From contig NZ_LSGQ01000028.1 in NCBI RefSeq assembly GCF_001675285.1, positions 180,437 to 244,436 on the forward strand: a stretch of 64,000 nt of DNA, given 5' to 3'. Below the pieces are notes generated by a model that saw only the letters and a program-made list of their open reading frames with translations, did no database searches and was not told the origin of the DNA. The stretch comes from Elizabethkingia miricola (GTDB taxonomy: Bacteria; Bacteroidota; Bacteroidia; Flavobacteriales; Weeksellaceae). A program made the position numbers and the translations under genes. Within the stretch, counting starts at the first letter, position 1; each line of letters opens with the position of its first letter. Positions 17,506 through 25,602 of this stretch are shown in pieces.

Positions 17506-17703
17506 ATGAAAACCTTAAAAAAGCTTTCAAGAGCAGATCTTAAGTGTGCTACAGGAGGATTTTTGCAAGAACTTAGTCCAAGCGGCTGTTATGTATGCTG
17601 TTGGGAAGGAACTAACAATTGTAGTACTTCGGTAAATCATGATCACACTCCCGGAACCGGAAGTCTAACTTGTGTTAGCGGAGTCGAACTAAAAAAATGT
17701 TAA
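17506..17703 (+). CDS. GG-leader, Cys-rich bacteriocin-like peptide
   Basis: 65 residues. The first 18 (MKTLKKLSRADLKCATGG) match the double-glycine leader of Bacteroidota 'bacteriocin-like' precursors, whose consensus is close to MKNLKKLSREELKxxxGG. Cleavage after Gly18 would release a 47-residue product with six Cys (28, 31, 32, 39, 56, 65), no hydrophobic transmembrane stretch, and a His-Asp-His segment at 45-47. Six Cys allow three disulfides or metal/thioether chemistry. No C39 peptidase-transporter, radical SAM or lanthionine enzyme lies in the window, so export and maturation would depend on genes elsewhere. Whether it is an antimicrobial or a signal is unknown. Confidence 0.75.
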   Translation: MKTLKKLSRADLKCATGGFLQELSPSGCYVCCWEGTNNCSTSVNHDHTPGTGSLTCVSGVELKKC

Positions 17704-17765
17704 CGGGTAATATAAATAAGGTTAAGTAATTATTTGACCTTATTTATTTTTAATCTATACTGAAC

Positions 17766-18588
17766 ATGAATATTCCTATAAAAAAAATAATGGTTCAGGT
17801 ATTATTATTACGAATATTAATCACATATGGACAAGGTCATTCCATTGAGTATATAATGACTTATAAATCTTCATTAGAAAATAATAAAAAAATTCTCAGT
17901 TATACTTTTTGGATATTCTGAATAATGAATCATTATTTCGATCTGAAAAATCAAGAGATTCTGATTCAATACAAAATAAAACAGGTTACAGTGGCAGCGG
18001 ATCAACAATTTTTAATGATTATTTCTACATAAAGAAAAACATGAATAATAATTCAGTTTATAGGTTTATATCTGTGCCTTTAAGTACCGATAAATTTAAT
18101 ATTAAAATGACTGAGCCACTGAACTGGAAGCTTTCTTCTGATACAAAAGTAATTGAAAAGTTCAGATGTCAGAAAGCTGAAGTTGAATATGGAGGAAGAC
18201 GATGGATTGCTTGGTTCACTGAAGAAATTAGCATACCTGAAGGACCGTATATATTCAATAACCTACCCGGATTAATAATTCAAATTTCTGACAAAAATAA
18301 AGAATATGTATTTCAACTGATCAAAATCAAAAAATACTATCACAAAGAATTATATACAACCAAAATGGGTAAAGAAATAACCCAGAATGAATATGAAAAA
18401 ATACAAATTGATTATTACAATGATCCTTTTGCTTTTGTTAAATCTCAAAATTTAAAACTGTAACTGACGACGGAATGGGAGGAACTAAAAAATTAGATTT
18501 TAGAGAAATGACCCAAGTCATTAGAGAAAGAATAAGAGAAAATAATAACCCTATAGAAATCAACTACAACATAAAATACAAACCGTAA
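17766..18588 (+). pseudogene. GLPGLI family protein, disrupted by two frameshifts
   Basis: Three frames together give one GLPGLI-type protein. Frame one starts at ATG 17766 (MNIPIKKIMVQVLLL..., then HSIEYIMTYKSS) and stops at TGA 17919. The second frame continues from about 17909 with LDILNNESLFRSEKSRD, includes RRWIAWFTEEI and the family motif NLPGLIIQI, and stops at 18463. The third frame continues VTDDGMGGTKKLDF... and ends with the typical ENNNPIEINYNIKYKP at 18588. Both breaks are equivalent to loss of one base in T/A homopolymers (T5 at 17906-17910; TTTAAAA at 18451-18457). It is either a real pseudogene or two sequencing errors. GLPGLI proteins are exported and of unknown function. Confidence 0.8.
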
Positions 18589-18632
18589 AATAAATCCAGT
18601 CAGCATTGTTATTTTCCAAATCTATATCAATC

Positions 18633-19475
18633 ATGAAAAACATATTCTTTATTATTATACCAATCTGCATTTACTGTACTTCCAATGCACAGGTAAAACG
18701 CTTTATATATGAATACATTACGGTTCCGGACTCTACAGATGTCGCAAACAAAGAAATTAATATAATGTATTTGGATATTACCCAAAAAGGTTCCGGTTTT
18801 TTTGATGGGCAGAAGTATATATCGGATTCCACACTAGTAAGCATGGCCAAAAAAAATCAGTTTATAATGCCTCCAAGAGACTCTAAATTTATTGATTACA
18901 GAATAATAAAAGAACATCCTTCTTACAAATTAACTTTCCTTGTTAGTACCTATAATAAGAGATTGTCTGTCACTGATCTTAGAAAGCAGATATGGCATAT
19001 AGAAAAGATAACTGATAAATACAAAGGGTTTAATGTACAAAAAGCCATTACTGATTTTGCCGGTCGAAGATGGATTGCATGGTTCACTGCTGACATTCCG
19101 ATTCCAGATGGCCCTTATAAATTTTATGGTTTGCCCGGGCTTATATTAAAGCTTGAAGATACTATCGGTAGTCATAAATTTAACTTAACAGGGATAAAGA
19201 ATAATATTCCTGACTACAATAATTATCCGGTAGTAAATACAAGAAGTCCCCAAATAGAGATATCACAGGAAAAATATATTGAGATTTATAAAGAATATCG
19301 AAGAGATCCTGCTAAAGACTATAGAATAGAGGTAATGAAAGGAAATATATTCGACAGTCAGGACGACAATGGGAATATTAAAACCCCACAACAAAAACTA
19401 AGAGACCACGAAATTTTGTTAAAAAACAAGCTAAAAAAGGACAACAACATTATCGAACTGGATTTGCTAAAATGA
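18633..19475 (+). CDS. GLPGLI family exported protein
   Basis: 280 residues from the ATG at 18633 (MKNIFFIIIPICIYCTSNAQ), which gives a clean signal peptide; the frame is open further upstream without one. The family core is present: AITDFAGRRWIAWFTADIPIPDGPYKFYGLPGLILKLED. It shares FxGRRWIAWFT and the GLPGLI segment with the broken gene just upstream, so the two are tandem paralogs. The family is common in Chryseobacterium-like genomes as exported proteins beside small GG-leader peptides or regulators. Function is unknown. Length is normal for the family. Confidence 0.85.
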   Translation: MKNIFFIIIPICIYCTSNAQVKRFIYEYITVPDSTDVANKEINIMYLDITQKGSGFFDGQKYISDSTLVSMAKKNQFIMPPRDSKFIDYRIIKEHPSYKLTFLVSTYNKRLSVTDLRKQIWHIEKITDKYKGFNVQKAITDFAGRRWIAWFTADIPIPDGPYKFYGLPGLILKLEDTIGSHKFNLTGIKNNIPDYNNYPVVNTRSPQIEISQEKYIEIYKEYRRDPAKDYRIEVMKGNIFDSQDDNGNIKTPQQKLRDHEILLKNKLKKDNNIIELDLLK

Positions 19476-19490
19476 TTTCACACATATTAC

Positions 19491-19522
19491 TTTCATCGTA
19501 ATTGACATTTTTTCTATCTTTG
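19491..19522 (+). promoter_or_regulatory. udk promoter (TTTC-N20-TATCTTTG)
   Basis: The -7 box TATCTTTG at 19515-19522 fits the Bacteroidota TAnnTTTG consensus, with TTTC at 19491-19494 as the -33 element 20 bp upstream. The udk ATG is 16 bp downstream of the box. Confidence 0.6.
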
Positions 19523-19537
19523 CCAAAATCAAAGTAA

Positions 19538-20158
19538 ATGCTCGTAATAGGTATCGCAGGTGGTACAGGCTCAGGAAAAACAACTGTAGTCAACAAAATC
19601 CTTCAGCAACTTAATATTGAAGGTGTAAATGTTCTTTCTCAGGACAATTATTATCTAGACAATCAACATCTTAATTTAGCGGAAAGAGAAAAACTTAACT
19701 ATGATCATCCAAAGTCTATAGATTTTGACTTACTTTTAGATCATGTAAAGAAGTTAAAAAATCATGAGGAGATAGATCAGCCGGTTTATTCTTTTGTAAC
19801 TCATTCCAGAACAGGAGATCATATTCTTATAGAACCAAAAAATGTTCTTATTGTAGAAGGTATTCTGGTTCTTACGAATAAGGAATTATTAAAGGAATTC
19901 GACCTTAAGGTATTTGTTCATGCAGATTCAGATGAGAGATTAATCAGAAGAATTAAGCGTGACACCCAGGAGAGAGGCCGCGATCTGGAAGAGGTACTAC
20001 ATCGTTATCAGACAACTCTGAAACCTATGCACAATGAGTTTATAGAGCCATCTAAAAACGAAGCAGACCTTATCGTACCAAATATGCGACACAATACTGT
20101 TGCAATTGATTTTTTAACAACTGTTATCAATAACTCGTTAAAGAAACAAAGTGTATAA
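19538..20158 (+). CDS. udk: Uridine kinase
   Basis: 206 residues, the normal length for Udk. The P-loop GGTGSGKTT is at residues 8-16, followed by LSQDNYYLDN (substrate/catalytic Asp region), NYDHPKSIDFD and the lid region RRIKRDTQERGRD. It phosphorylates uridine and cytidine to UMP and CMP in pyrimidine salvage. It starts a compact plus-strand operon with a DivIC-like gene 2 bp away and a mutase subunit gene after it. Confidence 0.94.
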   Translation: MLVIGIAGGTGSGKTTVVNKILQQLNIEGVNVLSQDNYYLDNQHLNLAEREKLNYDHPKSIDFDLLLDHVKKLKNHEEIDQPVYSFVTHSRTGDHILIEPKNVLIVEGILVLTNKELLKEFDLKVFVHADSDERLIRRIKRDTQERGRDLEEVLHRYQTTLKPMHNEFIEPSKNEADLIVPNMRHNTVAIDFLTTVINNSLKKQSV

Positions 20159-20160
20159 AA

Positions 20161-20511
20161 ATGGATAATCTTATTAAAGATATCAAAAAACCATCTTCAG
20201 GATTCAGATTTCTCCGGAAATATGTTCTGAACAAATATGTCATTACTATAACTGTATTTCTGGTATGGATGACTTTTTTCGACAGTACATCTTTTTTAGT
20301 TATTAATGAACTAAACGGAGAGATCAAGAAATATGAAGAACAATTGGATTATTATAAAAAGGAATATCAGAAAAATGATAATTTTTATAAGAAGCTAATG
20401 TTCAACAAATCTGAACGTGAAAAATTTGCCCGCGAGAACTATTTCATGAAGAAAAAAAATGAAGAAATCTTTATTTTGGTAGTTGACAGCGCTAACAGTG
20501 TAAAAAAATAA
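20161..20511 (+). CDS. FtsB/DivIC-like cell division protein
   Basis: 116 residues with a short cytoplasmic N-terminus, one transmembrane helix around residues 25-45 (YVITITVFLVWMTFFDSTSF) and a periplasmic coiled coil (EIKKYEEQLDYYKKEYQKNDNF). The end has REKFARENYFMKKKNEEIF, the conserved FtsB/DivIC 'ARE-Y--K---E' feature. Such proteins bridge FtsQ and FtsL in the divisome. In flavobacteria this gene commonly follows udk, as here. Confidence 0.88.
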   Translation: MDNLIKDIKKPSSGFRFLRKYVLNKYVITITVFLVWMTFFDSTSFLVINELNGEIKKYEEQLDYYKKEYQKNDNFYKKLMFNKSEREKFARENYFMKKKNEEIFILVVDSANSVKK

Positions 20512-20514
20512 AAT

Positions 20515-21690
20515 ATGTCTTTTGCAAAAACGAATCTTCAGGATTGGGAAAAACTGGTTGCTAAACAGTTAAAAACTGAAGATATCTATAAAGTATTGGA
20601 AAAAGAAAATATTGAAGGCTTGGAAATCAAGCCTTTTTATACTTTAGAGAATATTGTACCTGTAAAACTTCCCCGTCTGGAAGAAAATATGCATTTGGTT
20701 GCACCTTACAATGATTACTTATTGGAAGATGCTTATGCATTTCTTATCAAAGAAGAACCTTTACAATTACAGGACAAAGCATTCTTTTATGAAGATGCTA
20801 CTTTAAATACAGCTGCTGCAAAAGATAAAAACAATAATTATTTTTGTCTTCAGGATATCTTTAAAGGGATAGAACATGGAGAGACTTTTAGCCCTGAAAC
20901 AGGAAAAGCACTTCTAAACGCAGAGGCAAAAAGGAAAATAGGAATAGACATTTCAATTTATCAGAATGCAGGAGCCTCAATAGTTCAACAACTTGCTATT
21001 GCTCTTTTGAAGACTAAGGAACTTACAGAATTATATGGAGAGGAAGTATTTGAACAAGTAATATTCAGAGTGGCAGTTGGCAGTCAGTATTTTCTGGAAA
21101 TCGCAAAGATCCGTGCCCTGAAAATTTTAATAAATCAGCTATCCAAAGAATATAGCAAAGAGAATACTCCCTACATTTTTGCAGAAACATCTTTGCGAAA
21201 TAAAAGTCTTAACGATCCCGAGAACAATCTTATCCGAAGTACATTAGAGTTAGCTTCGGCAATGATTGGTGGAGCAGATGCAGTTTATGCAAACGACTAC
21301 AAACTTTCGGAAACAAATTCAGTATCTGAGGAAATATCTTTCAAACAACAGATTGTACTGGCTTATGAAAGTATTATCAATGTTTTTGAAGATGCAACCT
21401 CCGGAAGCTTCTTTGTAGAAGATGCAACTAAAGACATCGCTGAAAGAGCATGGGAACTTTTCCTTGAACTTGAGAAATCAGGAGGCTATATTAGTAATCT
21501 GGAATCTGGAAAAATTCAGAAACTGGTATATGATCAAGCAATTAAAGAGCAAAACTGGTTAGATGAGGGTAAAATAAAGCTTTTAGGCGTTAATCTTTAT
21601 CCGGCATTAGAAGCTAAAACAGCACCGGAAGAACTCTATAATCGATCTGTGATAAAACCTGTCCGGTTAGCCGAACGTTATGGAGTTTAG
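20515..21690 (+). CDS. mutA: Methylmalonyl-CoA mutase small (beta) subunit-like protein
   Basis: 391 residues resembling the catalytic-type barrel of methylmalonyl-CoA mutase (DISIYQNAGASIVQQLAIAL, VGSQYFLEIAKIRALKILI and RSTLELASAMIGGADAVYAND correspond to conserved barrel strands). It lacks a B12-binding DxHxxG motif, as expected of the non-catalytic small subunit, and is shorter than typical MutA (450-640 aa) because the C-terminal domain is missing. It would pair with a large subunit MutB to interconvert succinyl-CoA and methylmalonyl-CoA. No large-subunit gene lies in the window. Confidence 0.85.
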   Translation: MSFAKTNLQDWEKLVAKQLKTEDIYKVLEKENIEGLEIKPFYTLENIVPVKLPRLEENMHLVAPYNDYLLEDAYAFLIKEEPLQLQDKAFFYEDATLNTAAAKDKNNNYFCLQDIFKGIEHGETFSPETGKALLNAEAKRKIGIDISIYQNAGASIVQQLAIALLKTKELTELYGEEVFEQVIFRVAVGSQYFLEIAKIRALKILINQLSKEYSKENTPYIFAETSLRNKSLNDPENNLIRSTLELASAMIGGADAVYANDYKLSETNSVSEEISFKQQIVLAYESIINVFEDATSGSFFVEDATKDIAERAWELFLELEKSGGYISNLESGKIQKLVYDQAIKEQNWLDEGKIKLLGVNLYPALEAKTAPEELYNRSVIKPVRLAERYGV

Positions 21691-22834
21691 CCATATCCTT
21701 CGTCCTGAAGTACAACGATTCATTAAAGACAATAGCCGGCAGGATCTTACAAAATTATTACTATCTGGTTCACCTTTCAGTGATGTTAGTATTCAGGAAA
21801 TAGCCCAACAGATAAAAGGCAGACAAGCTGCGGAAAAGAAATTTCCATTCTTATTACAGGATGGTATTATTTTCCCGCCACAATTAAACCTGGAGCAAGC
21901 CTCCTCCGAAACAACTGCAGCCTTCAAGGCAAGTTTATTTTCTGGTGAAAGCTTATTAGATCTTACCAGTGGTTATGGTATAGATGCCTATTATCTTTCA
22001 ACAAATTTCAGTAAAACAACTCTTGTAGAACAGAATAAAAATTTACTTGAAATAGTATCACATAACTGGTTGATTCTAAATAAAATTAATATAGATTACA
22101 TAAACTCAGATTTAGGTGTTTTTTTAGAAAATAATGATCAAAAATTTTCTCTGATTTATCTGGATCCAGCCAGAAGAGATACACACAATCGAAAGAAGTT
22201 TTTACTGGAAGATCTGTCTCCCGACATTACTGAAATCCAAAATAAATTATTTGAGTTCACGGATAAAGTAGTGGTAAAGCTATCTCCACTTATGGATATT
22301 TCTATGCTTGTATCTCAGGTATCGGGCATTTCAGAAATCTATATTATTGCTGTAAAGAATGAAGTTAAAGAACTTTTAATTGTTATTGAGAAAGACTTTA
22401 ATCAAAGTCCCGCAGTAAAAATTCATAATCTGGAAAGCAATGAACCTTCATTGGAAGTTGCTTTCAGCACTATTCAGCAATCAAAACCTATTTTTGGTGA
22501 AACATCTGAATATATATACATTCCAAATAATGCTGTATTAAAATCCGGAGCATTTAACTTTATCTCTGAATACTATAATCTGTCGAAACTTCACCCTAAC
22601 ACCCACCTATACACATCAATAGATTTTATTGAAGATTTTCCGGGCCGGGTATTAAAAGTAGTACCTGTAGAAGCAAAGAAAATAGAAAAAGGGGCGCGTT
22701 TTAATATCATTTCTAAAAACTATCCATTGACTCCGGATGAAATTAAGAAGAAATACAAAATAAAAGATGGTGGAAATCAGTATCTAATCTTCACACAAAG
22801 CCAAAAAGGAAAAATTATTTTAAAATCAATTTAA
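21680..22834 (+). CDS. Class I SAM-dependent methyltransferase (PG_1098-like, THUMP-like)
   Basis: 384 residues. The SAM-binding region is LLDLTSGYGIDAYYLS, followed by acidic strand end TTLVEQN and the catalytic-region motif LIYLDPARRD. The C-terminal 100 residues (FPGRVLKVVPVEAKKIEKGARFNIISKNYPLTPDEIKKKYKIKDGG) match the THUMP/ferredoxin-like extension of this Bacteroidota family. The substrate is probably RNA, by analogy with THUMP enzymes, but is unproven. Its start overlaps mutA by 11 bp, indicating translational coupling. Confidence 0.82.
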   Translation: MEFSHILRPEVQRFIKDNSRQDLTKLLLSGSPFSDVSIQEIAQQIKGRQAAEKKFPFLLQDGIIFPPQLNLEQASSETTAAFKASLFSGESLLDLTSGYGIDAYYLSTNFSKTTLVEQNKNLLEIVSHNWLILNKINIDYINSDLGVFLENNDQKFSLIYLDPARRDTHNRKKFLLEDLSPDITEIQNKLFEFTDKVVVKLSPLMDISMLVSQVSGISEIYIIAVKNEVKELLIVIEKDFNQSPAVKIHNLESNEPSLEVAFSTIQQSKPIFGETSEYIYIPNNAVLKSGAFNFISEYYNLSKLHPNTHLYTSIDFIEDFPGRVLKVVPVEAKKIEKGARFNIISKNYPLTPDEIKKKYKIKDGGNQYLIFTQSQKGKIILKSI

Positions 22835-22952
22835 ATTGCTTCATTATTTGGCTTAGAAATGTAGAATTGTTAATTTTGACACCGGTTAATAAAAGAGCAT
22901 AAAATCAGCTATGCTGATTCTATAACGATAAAGAATAATAAAAAATAGATAT

Positions 22953-23222
22953 ATGAAAAAATATATTTTATCTGCAGTAGCAATTGTTGCCATAGCATCT
23001 TGTAGCGCTCCACAAGGAGGAAACAAAAACACGATAAAGAGAACAGAGGATGTTGCTCGTTATTCAGATAATATGGAGCCTTCTGAAACAGAACCAAACT
23101 TTGCACCTTCACAAGCTGAAAAGCCAGCAATGACTGACAGTACTAAAGTTGCTAAAACTGCAGAAGTAAAAGCAGTGAAAGACTCTGCTACAGCTAAGCC
23201 TATAGCGGAAGCTAAAAAATAA
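22953..23222 (+). CDS. Small lipoprotein of unknown function
   Basis: 89 residues. A lipoprotein signal ends at Cys17 (AIVAIASCSAP). The rest is low-complexity, rich in Lys, Ala, Glu and Thr (VAKTAEVKAVKDSATAKPIAEAKK) and probably unstructured. I recognise no domain. It is followed by a strong terminator at 23244-23272, so it is a separate small transcription unit. Confidence 0.7.
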   Translation: MKKYILSAVAIVAIASCSAPQGGNKNTIKRTEDVARYSDNMEPSETEPNFAPSQAEKPAMTDSTKVAKTAEVKAVKDSATAKPIAEAKK

Positions 23223-23243
23223 TCAGATAACATTTATCATATC

Positions 23244-23272
23244 AAAATGTCTTGCGCTTCGCAGGACATTTT
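23244..23272 (+). terminator. Terminator after the small lipoprotein gene
   Basis: A 13-position stem AAAATGTCTTGCG / CGCAGGACATTTT with one G-T pair and a 3-base loop, followed by T-rich sequence. Confidence 0.85.
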
Positions 23273-23299
23273 TTATATTTACCTAAATTAAAAATTATT

Positions 23300-24688
23300 A
23301 TGTCAGAAACCCAAAATTACATTCAGGAGAATAAACAACGTTTTCTGGATGAACTTTGTGATCTATTAAAAATAGCTTCTATCAGCGCTGACCCTGCATA
23401 CAGTAAAGATGTTCTTAACTGCGCAGATGCTGTAGCCAAGCATTTAAAAGAAGCAGGAGCGGATCAGGTTGAAGTTTGTGAAACCAAAGGTTACCCGATC
23501 GTTTATGGTGAAAAGATCATTGATCCTAAACTTCCAACTGTATTAGTATACGGTCATTACGATGTACAGCCACCGGATCCGTTAGAGTTATGGGAGAGTG
23601 GTCCATTCGAACCAGTTATAAAAACTACACCTTTACACCCCGAAGGAGCTGTATTTGCAAGAGGTTCTGCGGACGACAAAGGTCAGTTCTTTATGCATGT
23701 AAAAGCTTTTGAAGCAATGATGAAGACTAATTCTTTGCCTTGTAATGTAAAATTCATTATCGAAGGAGAGGAAGAAGTAGGATCTGAAAGCCTTGGAGAC
23801 TGGATTTCTGAGAATAAAGAGAAGCTGAAAAATGATGTAATCTTAATTTCAGATACTCATATCTATTCAAACGAACAGCCAACTGTAACTACAGGGCTAA
23901 GAGGTCTTAGCTATGTAGAGGTTGAAGTTGAAGGACCTAACAGAGATTTGCATTCCGGACTTTATGGCGGAGCAGTACCAAATCCTATCCATGTTCTTTC
24001 AAGAATGGTGGCTCAACTGATCGACGAAGATGGGAGAATTACAATAGACGGATTCTACGACAATGTAGAAGAAGTTTCTTTGGAGGAAAGAGCAGAAATG
24101 AATAAACTGAAAGATGATCCGGAAGGGTTCAAAAAATCTATTGGTTTAAATGGAGTAGAAGGCGAGAAAGGTTATACAACTTTAGAAAGAACATCTATCA
24201 GACCAACTTTGGATGCAAACGGAATCTGGGGAGGTTATACTGGTGAAGGTGCTAAAACGGTAATTCCATCAAAAGCCTTCGCTAAAATTTCTATGCGTTT
24301 GGTTCCATATCAAACACCTGAGGAGATTACTGAGAAATTTACCAAATATTTCCATAAAATTGCTCCTGAAAATGTAAAAGTAAAAGTGACTCCACACCAT
24401 GGTGGTATGCCATATGTTTTACCAAGTGATTCAGAAGAATTCCAGGCAGCAAAAAAAGCAATGGAAAAAGCTTTCGGAAAAGAAGTGTTACCTTACAGAA
24501 GCGGTGGTAGTATTCCTATCACAGCGTTATTCGAACAGGTATTGGGAAGTAAATCTGTATTAATGGGCTTCGGATTGGATTCAGATGCAATCCACTCTCC
24601 AAATGAGCACTACGGACTATTTAACTTCTACAAGGGCATTGAGTCTATTCCATATTTCTTTGAATACTATACGGATTTAAAAAAATAA
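23300..24688 (+). CDS. M20 family dipeptidase/metallopeptidase
   Basis: 462 residues from the ATG at 23300 (MSETQNYIQENKQRF); the open frame before it overlaps the terminator and is not coding. Metal-site motifs of M20 enzymes are present: VLVYGHYDVQPPDP (first His and Asp), GSADDKGQF (bridging Asp), IEGEEEVGSESL (catalytic Glu pair) and DSDAIHSPNEH (final His). An inserted dimerisation domain contains DLHSGLYGGAVPNP. It probably hydrolyses dipeptides in the cytoplasm; no signal peptide is seen. Confidence 0.9.
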   Translation: MSETQNYIQENKQRFLDELCDLLKIASISADPAYSKDVLNCADAVAKHLKEAGADQVEVCETKGYPIVYGEKIIDPKLPTVLVYGHYDVQPPDPLELWESGPFEPVIKTTPLHPEGAVFARGSADDKGQFFMHVKAFEAMMKTNSLPCNVKFIIEGEEEVGSESLGDWISENKEKLKNDVILISDTHIYSNEQPTVTTGLRGLSYVEVEVEGPNRDLHSGLYGGAVPNPIHVLSRMVAQLIDEDGRITIDGFYDNVEEVSLEERAEMNKLKDDPEGFKKSIGLNGVEGEKGYTTLERTSIRPTLDANGIWGGYTGEGAKTVIPSKAFAKISMRLVPYQTPEEITEKFTKYFHKIAPENVKVKVTPHHGGMPYVLPSDSEEFQAAKKAMEKAFGKEVLPYRSGGSIPITALFEQVLGSKSVLMGFGLDSDAIHSPNEHYGLFNFYKGIESIPYFFEYYTDLKK

Positions 24689-25401
24689 TGAAATTTATGC
24701 TAAACAATAAAGTAGCATACATCACTGGCGGTACCAAAGGCATAGGCTTGGGTATCGCCAGTGTTTTGTTAAATGCAGGAATGAGAGTGGCCATTAGTGG
24801 CAGAAATCTGGATGATGCAAAAGCTGCGGCAATGCAACTTTCCAGTGATCCTTCAAAAGTCTTAGCGATACAATCCAATGTACGCAACTTTGAAGATGAA
24901 GACAAAGCACTTCAGGAAATTAAAAATCACTTCGGACAAGTTGACCTTGTAGTAGCAAATGCAGGGCTAGGTCATTTCGCCCCCGTAGATGAACTTTCTG
25001 TTGAAGCGTGGCAGGATATGATAGATACAAATCTTACAGGCGTTTTTTACACCCTAAAAGCATCTGTAGAAGCGCTGAAAAAATCTGAAGGTTATTTTAT
25101 TTCTATCGCCAGCCTGGCAGGGACCAATTTCTTTGCTAACGGCTCAGGGTATAACGCTTCCAAATTTGGTGTTGTAGGCTTTACACAAGCAGCAATGCTG
25201 GATCTTAGAAAGTATAATGTAAAAGTTTCTACCATAATGCCGGGGTCTGTAAAATCACACTTTAACAATCATAGCCCGGGAGACAATGATGAATGGAAAA
25301 TTCAGCCGGAAGATATTGGGGAACTGATTGTTGATATGATGAAAATGAACCCGAGAACATTGCCATCTAAAATCGAAATCAGACCTACACTTCCAAAGTA
25401 A
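24688..25401 (+). CDS. SDR-family oxidoreductase
   Basis: 237 residues. The NAD(P)-binding motif TGGTKGIGLGIA, the NAG motif in VVANAGLGHF, catalytic Ser in ISIASLAGT and the YNASK catalytic Tyr/Lys pair are all present, the classical short-chain dehydrogenase set. The substrate cannot be told. The ATG overlaps the last base of the dipeptidase stop codon; an alternative ATG at 24697 (MLNNKVAYITGG) is also reasonable. It is probably cotranscribed with the dipeptidase. Confidence 0.9.
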   Translation: MKFMLNNKVAYITGGTKGIGLGIASVLLNAGMRVAISGRNLDDAKAAAMQLSSDPSKVLAIQSNVRNFEDEDKALQEIKNHFGQVDLVVANAGLGHFAPVDELSVEAWQDMIDTNLTGVFYTLKASVEALKKSEGYFISIASLAGTNFFANGSGYNASKFGVVGFTQAAMLDLRKYNVKVSTIMPGSVKSHFNNHSPGDNDEWKIQPEDIGELIVDMMKMNPRTLPSKIEIRPTLPK

Positions 25402-25543
25402 TTGCAGAGCCTGATTCAGGATTACAAAAACTACACATTAATAGCTGTAAAACGCAATATTAATCATTAATTAAAAGCAAGTCATTGTAATCTGTGAACT
25501 AAATGATAATTAATATGCTATGTATATATTTTGATAAATTTAG

Positions 25544-25575
25544 TATGCATGCATAACATTTTTTTATTAACTTAG
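25544..25575 (+). promoter_or_regulatory. etfBA promoter with ATGCATGCAT operator
   Basis: The 12-bp perfect palindrome TATGCATGCATA at 25544-25555 is identical to the core of the two sites before the fad operon. A weak -7 box TAACTTAG follows at 25568-25575. The operator therefore lies between -33 and -7, the same arrangement as at the marR promoter. The etfB ATG is 27 bp downstream. Confidence 0.7.
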
Positions 25576-25602
25576 CCAAAATTCAATACACAATTTCTAA
25601 TT

